A stretch of DNA of 10,472 nucleotides from contig RBNI01007285.1 in assembly GCA_003990745.1 (NCBI GenBank), positions 1 to 10,472 on the forward strand, in the 5' to 3' direction. Positions 7,524 through 10,472 of the stretch are shown in pieces. The notes under the pieces were generated by a model that was not told the DNA's origin, did no database searches, and saw nothing but the letters and a program-made list of their open reading frames with translations. Source of the stretch: Jimgerdemannia flammicorona. Lineage: Eukaryota; Mucoromycota; Endogonomycetes; Endogonales; Endogonaceae. Made by a program: the position numbers and the translations under genes. Within the stretch, counting starts at the first letter, position 1, and each line of letters starts with the position of its first letter.

Positions 7524-9175
7524 ATGTCTCTTCCTTCTGGCTGGGAAGCGAAGCTGGCACCCAGTGGCCGTGTGTACTACATCAACCACCAAAGTAAAAC
7601 CACGACGTGGGAAAAACCTAGCTTCATAGGATACGCTTCGAACGGCATTGTTTACCCAACGAACCCTTTTCAAGACATTAATTCCCCACCGAACCCCTTT
7701 CAACAGCCAAGCTCCACCCCCAGTAATTTGCGTTTTCTTTCTTTCTGACGAAGTGTATTGCTGACACGTTTCAACTACACATGAGTTAAAATAATCAATA
7801 TTCGAACCATTTTGATTCCAGTTTTCTACGCTGTTCCCATTCCGAAGTCATCCAAACTTTCGCAACATGGCTACTATATCAGCGCAACGCCAGAGGATCC
7901 GAAGAAGTCGAAATACAAAATCTACCCCATCACGCTCAACCCGACGTTCCAAAGGACCACGCACGATATCCCTCAGCCGAAAAAAAAGCTCGTATTCAAA
8001 CAAGTCTCGACATCCGTCACTGTCATGGGCACGAACATGTCCATAACAAACACGACGGACAATCTCAGCATTACTACCGTCGTTCGCACTTCGGTCAAGC
8101 TACCTGGAAGTGTAGAGAATCCCCCATACTACACCTCGAGCCCCTGGTCCAAGAAAGACGTGCGTCCCCTGCTTAAGAGTATCCTATGCTGCCAATGCCG
8201 CATTCCGAAGACAAAGGAATGCCCTTGCATTCTCTGCACACGCCACCCCCTGGACAATCACTCCTGTCAGAACATCCACGATGATAAAACGCACGAAATG
8301 GAGAACCACGGCAAGTGCACCCACTCTAATAAGCTCACCCACACCACCCGCGCCGACTTCTTCCAGCACCACTCGGCTTGGAATAGTAACCTTGTGCTCG
8401 GTTTGCTGTCCATCTGGGCCGGCGACGAGGCAACCATCGCTAAGCAGATCTGGAAGGCCTTCCGCGACGCCTGGAAGCACCCCAAGGAGGAGTACGGAAA
8501 GGTCATCAAGAGTAGCAACCATAGCGTTTCATTCTTTCAGCCAGACCCGGACATCGTGTCCCGATTCGAGGCGTATGTCGCCGCCTGCTATGAGCGGGAT
8601 CCTCACGTGAACATCGTCCCGCTTTGGCATGGAACGACCACGGTATGTTCGGGAAAAACGTGTCTGGATTTTTCAGGGTGTGTTTCGTGCCATATCATGA
8701 CGAAGGGATTTAGCAATAAACACACTGGTAAGCGCGCGTGGCAACGGTACGTTTTTTTTTTTTTTTTGATCGTGTCTCGTATTGGAAAATTTTCCATTTC
8801 CTGATATGCACACCCCATGTCACCTCACACACAATCTTCTCTTCTAATCGGAGTAGATATGGCCCCGGCATATACTTCGCCTCTAACACATCCAAAGCCC
8901 ACTCCTACGTCAACGTCGATTCCAACGCGAAGCCGCAAGCAGTTAACGGAAAATTCACCCAGATCCTGAGTTTTGTTGCATTGGGCCGCGTATTTGAAAC
9001 GTTTGAGAACGATTTGTCATATCTAACCGGAGCGCCGCCGAACTCTGATTCGCTCCATGGCAACGTCAAGAAGAAAAGGACGGAAGACAAGGATCTGCGG
9101 TTTGATGAGTATGTGGTGTACAAGGCAGAAGCGGTGATGCCCGTCGCATGTGTGGAGTATGAGGTGACTTTTTAA
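7524..9175 (+). CDS. WW domain + Cys/His cluster + PARP catalytic domain protein
   Basis: There are three exons: 7524-7722, 7822-8746 and 8857-9175. Introns are 7723-7821 (GTAATT...GATTCCAG, phase 1) and 8747-8856 (GTACGT...GAGTAG, phase 2). The product is 480 residues. A WW domain lies at about 3-33 (W7, Y18-Y19, W29, P32) and should bind Pro-rich ligands. A Pro-rich linker carries NPF at 47-49 and 57-59. Residues about 67-188 are unrecognised. A Cys/His cluster follows: C189, C190, C192, C200, C202-x2-C205-x2-H208-x4-H213, C215. The PARP domain fills about 250-480: H336 in WHGTT, Y381 in GPGIYFAS and E459 in FDEYVVYKAEA match the H-Y-E triad of NAD+-dependent ADP-ribosyltransferases. Between H336 and Y381 lies C342-x4-C347-x5-C353-x2-C356, as in other fungal PARP-like proteins I recall. 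It should transfer ADP-ribose from NAD+, and the E is compatible with chain formation. The phase-2 junction restores RYGPGIYF exactly, so the split between two open frames is an intron, not a frameshift. Confidence 0.92.
8752..8767 (+). repeat. T16 homopolymer in WW-PARP intron 2
   Basis: Sixteen T directly follow the GTACG of the donor site. The tract is intronic, so length errors or polymorphism do not affect the reading frame. Confidence 0.85.
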
Positions 9176-9244
9176 TGACGAGCGATACTGCGTACCATGC
9201 GGCCGGTCCTGTGGCCCATTTAGAAAAAAAAAACAATATTTCCT

Positions 9245-9329
9245 CTCATTTACACTCATTTACACTCATTTACACTCATTTACACTCATTGACACTCATT
9301 GACACTCATTGACCCTCATTGACACTCAT
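9245..9329 (+). repeat. 10-bp tandem repeat (TACACTCATT / GACACTCATT)
   Basis: Eight near-identical units follow a partial first unit. The first four full units begin with T, the later ones with G, and one unit has a CC variant (GACCCTCATT). The array starts about 70 nt after the WW-PARP stop codon, so it probably lies in its 3' UTR or at the cleavage region. Confidence 0.9.
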
Positions 9330-9685
9330 ACGTTTATTTGTTACCGTTATAGCCTGCGAAATCCTTGCATATCATATCAGTTTAACTTTATTGTAATATC
9401 CTATATCAGTTACATTATCATCGCTAATTCCACGCGACATTCTTGCATATTATCTTATACTGTAATGATTTCTATCTCATGTGATTGATTCACAACCATA
9501 CATCGATCGCAAATCAACTTGATATCTATTGGACCATACGCGACAACATTAGGGTATTTTTTTTTTTTTTTCGCAAAATACACATGGATGTACCACAACA
9601 ATCTTCAACGCAGATACATTATCCAGATTTCCGAATAGTTATAATGGAAGAGACTCACGAAAGAAAACTTGTCAAGAACTGAAGT

Positions 9686-9703
9686 TTGCGAAATATCGCA
9701 AAA
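9686..9703. repeat. Inverted repeat TTTGCGA-AATA-TCGCAAA
   Basis: Seven-base arms are exact reverse complements around a 4-nt spacer. It could be a dimeric protein-binding site. There is no neighbouring gene start to assign it to. Confidence 0.5.
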
Positions 9704-9967
9704 TGCCCAATTCGAGCTTGTCTAATATTCCGCTTGAGTGATGGTCATGGATAGGGGCGGACGGACTGATGGCGAGCGGCAAAGAATCGGCTAGCGACAA
9801 AGAGTAATAAGGGAAGAAATAAAAATAGAAACTGTGCCTTAATGGCTCAAGCAATCTATTTAACCCTGGGGATGATTGGAGCCGGAACGGTTTTTGTTGG
9901 GGATTATCCTGACCTTCCCCTTACGTCGTCGGGATTTTTCAGTGTTGGATTCTTAATATCCTTAACT

Positions 9968-9986
9968 AGGGTGCACAGTGCACCCT
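9968..9986. promoter_or_regulatory. Perfect 19-bp palindrome with GTGCAC cores
   Basis: AGGGTGCAC (9968-9976) and GTGCACCCT (9978-9986) are exact reverse complements around a single A. Nine-base arms with a 1-nt spacer suggest a dimeric transcription-factor site. No gene start is visible within 300 bp, so the regulated gene, if any, is unknown. Confidence 0.4.
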
Positions 9987-10453
9987 GGTTCCTAAAATTC
10001 TCGGTTTAGCATCGATCGGGTTTTTTTTGTTGATATGGCGAGTTGGGACTTGTTTGAAGTTTGGGAGCGATCGCTAAGCTTATGTGGTGATGAAGGGCAC
10101 AATTGCCTAATTCGCCATTTAGCATAAAAAGTAAGATTGCCTTGCTTGCAAATCACCCCATCCAAAAATGATCTTATGCTTCCAGCCAAAACGACTTGCA
10201 AAATATCCATGCGCAACTGGCTCTTCTGGCTCGTGTGTTCCCATAATAGAAACCTTTGCCCAAACGAAGGGAAGAGACAGTAATAATTAGATCTCTCTCG
10301 TAATGGCATGTTGCACATTACCACCAATCGATTCGACACATTAACATTTCATTTCCAACCTCCATCCACTGCGCTTCGCACTTTGTCATATCGTCGAATG
10401 ACGCAACACCTCACCCCAACAACTCATCGCTATCAGTACGGTCTCCGAGCGTA

Positions 10454-10472
10454 GGGGGAGGGGGGGAGGGGG
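10454..10472 (+). other. G-rich tract at the right edge
   Basis: G5-A-G7-A-G5 can supply four G3 runs, so it could fold as a G-quadruplex. The window ends inside it, so its full extent is unknown. Confidence 0.4.

Larger units (their letters stand above)
9176..10472. other. Downstream noncoding region; no gene recognised
   Basis: This holds the 3' UTR of the WW-PARP gene and unassigned DNA. The longest open frame (minus, from an ATG at 10318 down to 9992, 108 codons) has no recognisable motif and no visible splice partners, so I do not call it. Structures include the 10-bp tandem repeat at 9245-9329, a T-run near 9557-9571, an inverted repeat at 9686-9703, a 19-bp palindrome at 9968-9986, and C/A-rich then G-rich DNA at 10400-10472 that may be the promoter side of a gene lying to the right. 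Confidence 0.5.

Noticed and set aside
8184..8522. Minus-strand frames of 83-112 codons inside the WW-PARP gene
   Set aside because: They are antisense shadows of GC-rich PARP exon 2.
8738..8856. Apparent frameshift splitting the PARP domain after the T16 run
   Set aside because: A phase-2 intron at 8747-8856 with GTACGT donor and TAG acceptor joins the two frames exactly at RYGPGIYF, so no mutation or sequencing error is needed.
8728..8856. Alternative donor GTAAGC at 8728 for WW-PARP intron 2
   Set aside because: Although a better-looking donor, splicing from it to 8856 puts the GIYFAS region out of frame.
9992..10318. 108-codon minus-strand frame
   Set aside because: No recognisable domain, no leader or promoter evidence, and composition like the surrounding noncoding DNA. 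It remains the best candidate for a missed small gene.
1..10472. CRISPR arrays, tRNA, rRNA
   Set aside because: No spaced identical repeats of CRISPR type; no cloverleaf around the few TTCGA-like sites; the genome is eukaryotic.

Overview
The window looks like nuclear DNA of a filamentous basidiomycete, probably an Agaricomycete. Genes are compact, introns are about 85-111 nt with GT..AG ends, coding DNA is richer in GC than the AT-rich spacers, and the PARP, NADAR and SANT proteins are of fungal type. I cannot name the species from sequence alone.

Layout. (1) 1-650: upstream region of the first gene, with a good TATA box at 579-587. (2) 651-1679, plus strand: an intronless gene for a 342-residue nuclear protein with two C-terminal Myb/SANT-like repeats. 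(3) 1680-4729: about 3 kb of AT-rich, stop-rich DNA without a recognisable gene; it carries short tandem repeats, a poly(A) tract and one clean hairpin. (4) 4730-5543, minus strand: a two-exon gene for a 242-residue protein with an N-terminal Cys/His module followed by a complete NADAR (YbiA-like) domain. (5) 5544-5808: a 265-bp divergent promoter. (6) 5809-6835, plus strand: a three-exon gene for a 276-residue protein with the same Cys/His module plus two tandem CxxC...CxxxC fingers. (7) 7524-9175, plus strand: a three-exon gene for a 480-residue protein with an N-terminal WW domain, a related Cys/His cluster and a C-terminal PARP catalytic domain that keeps an H-Y-E triad (H336, Y381, E459). 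(8) 9176-10472: noncoding, with a 10-bp tandem repeat, a perfect 19-bp palindrome and a G-rich edge.

The main point is 4730-9175. Three adjacent genes encode an ADP-ribose 'writer' (PARP), a likely ADP-ribose-directed glycohydrolase 'eraser' (NADAR) and a zinc-finger protein with no catalytic domain. A similar putative zinc-binding module (CxxC-H-P-D-H core) occurs in all three, and all three carry NPF tripeptides. I infer a linked ADP-ribosylation locus in which the shared module brings the partners to a common target or to each other. The domain calls are secure. The functional linkage is a hypothesis.
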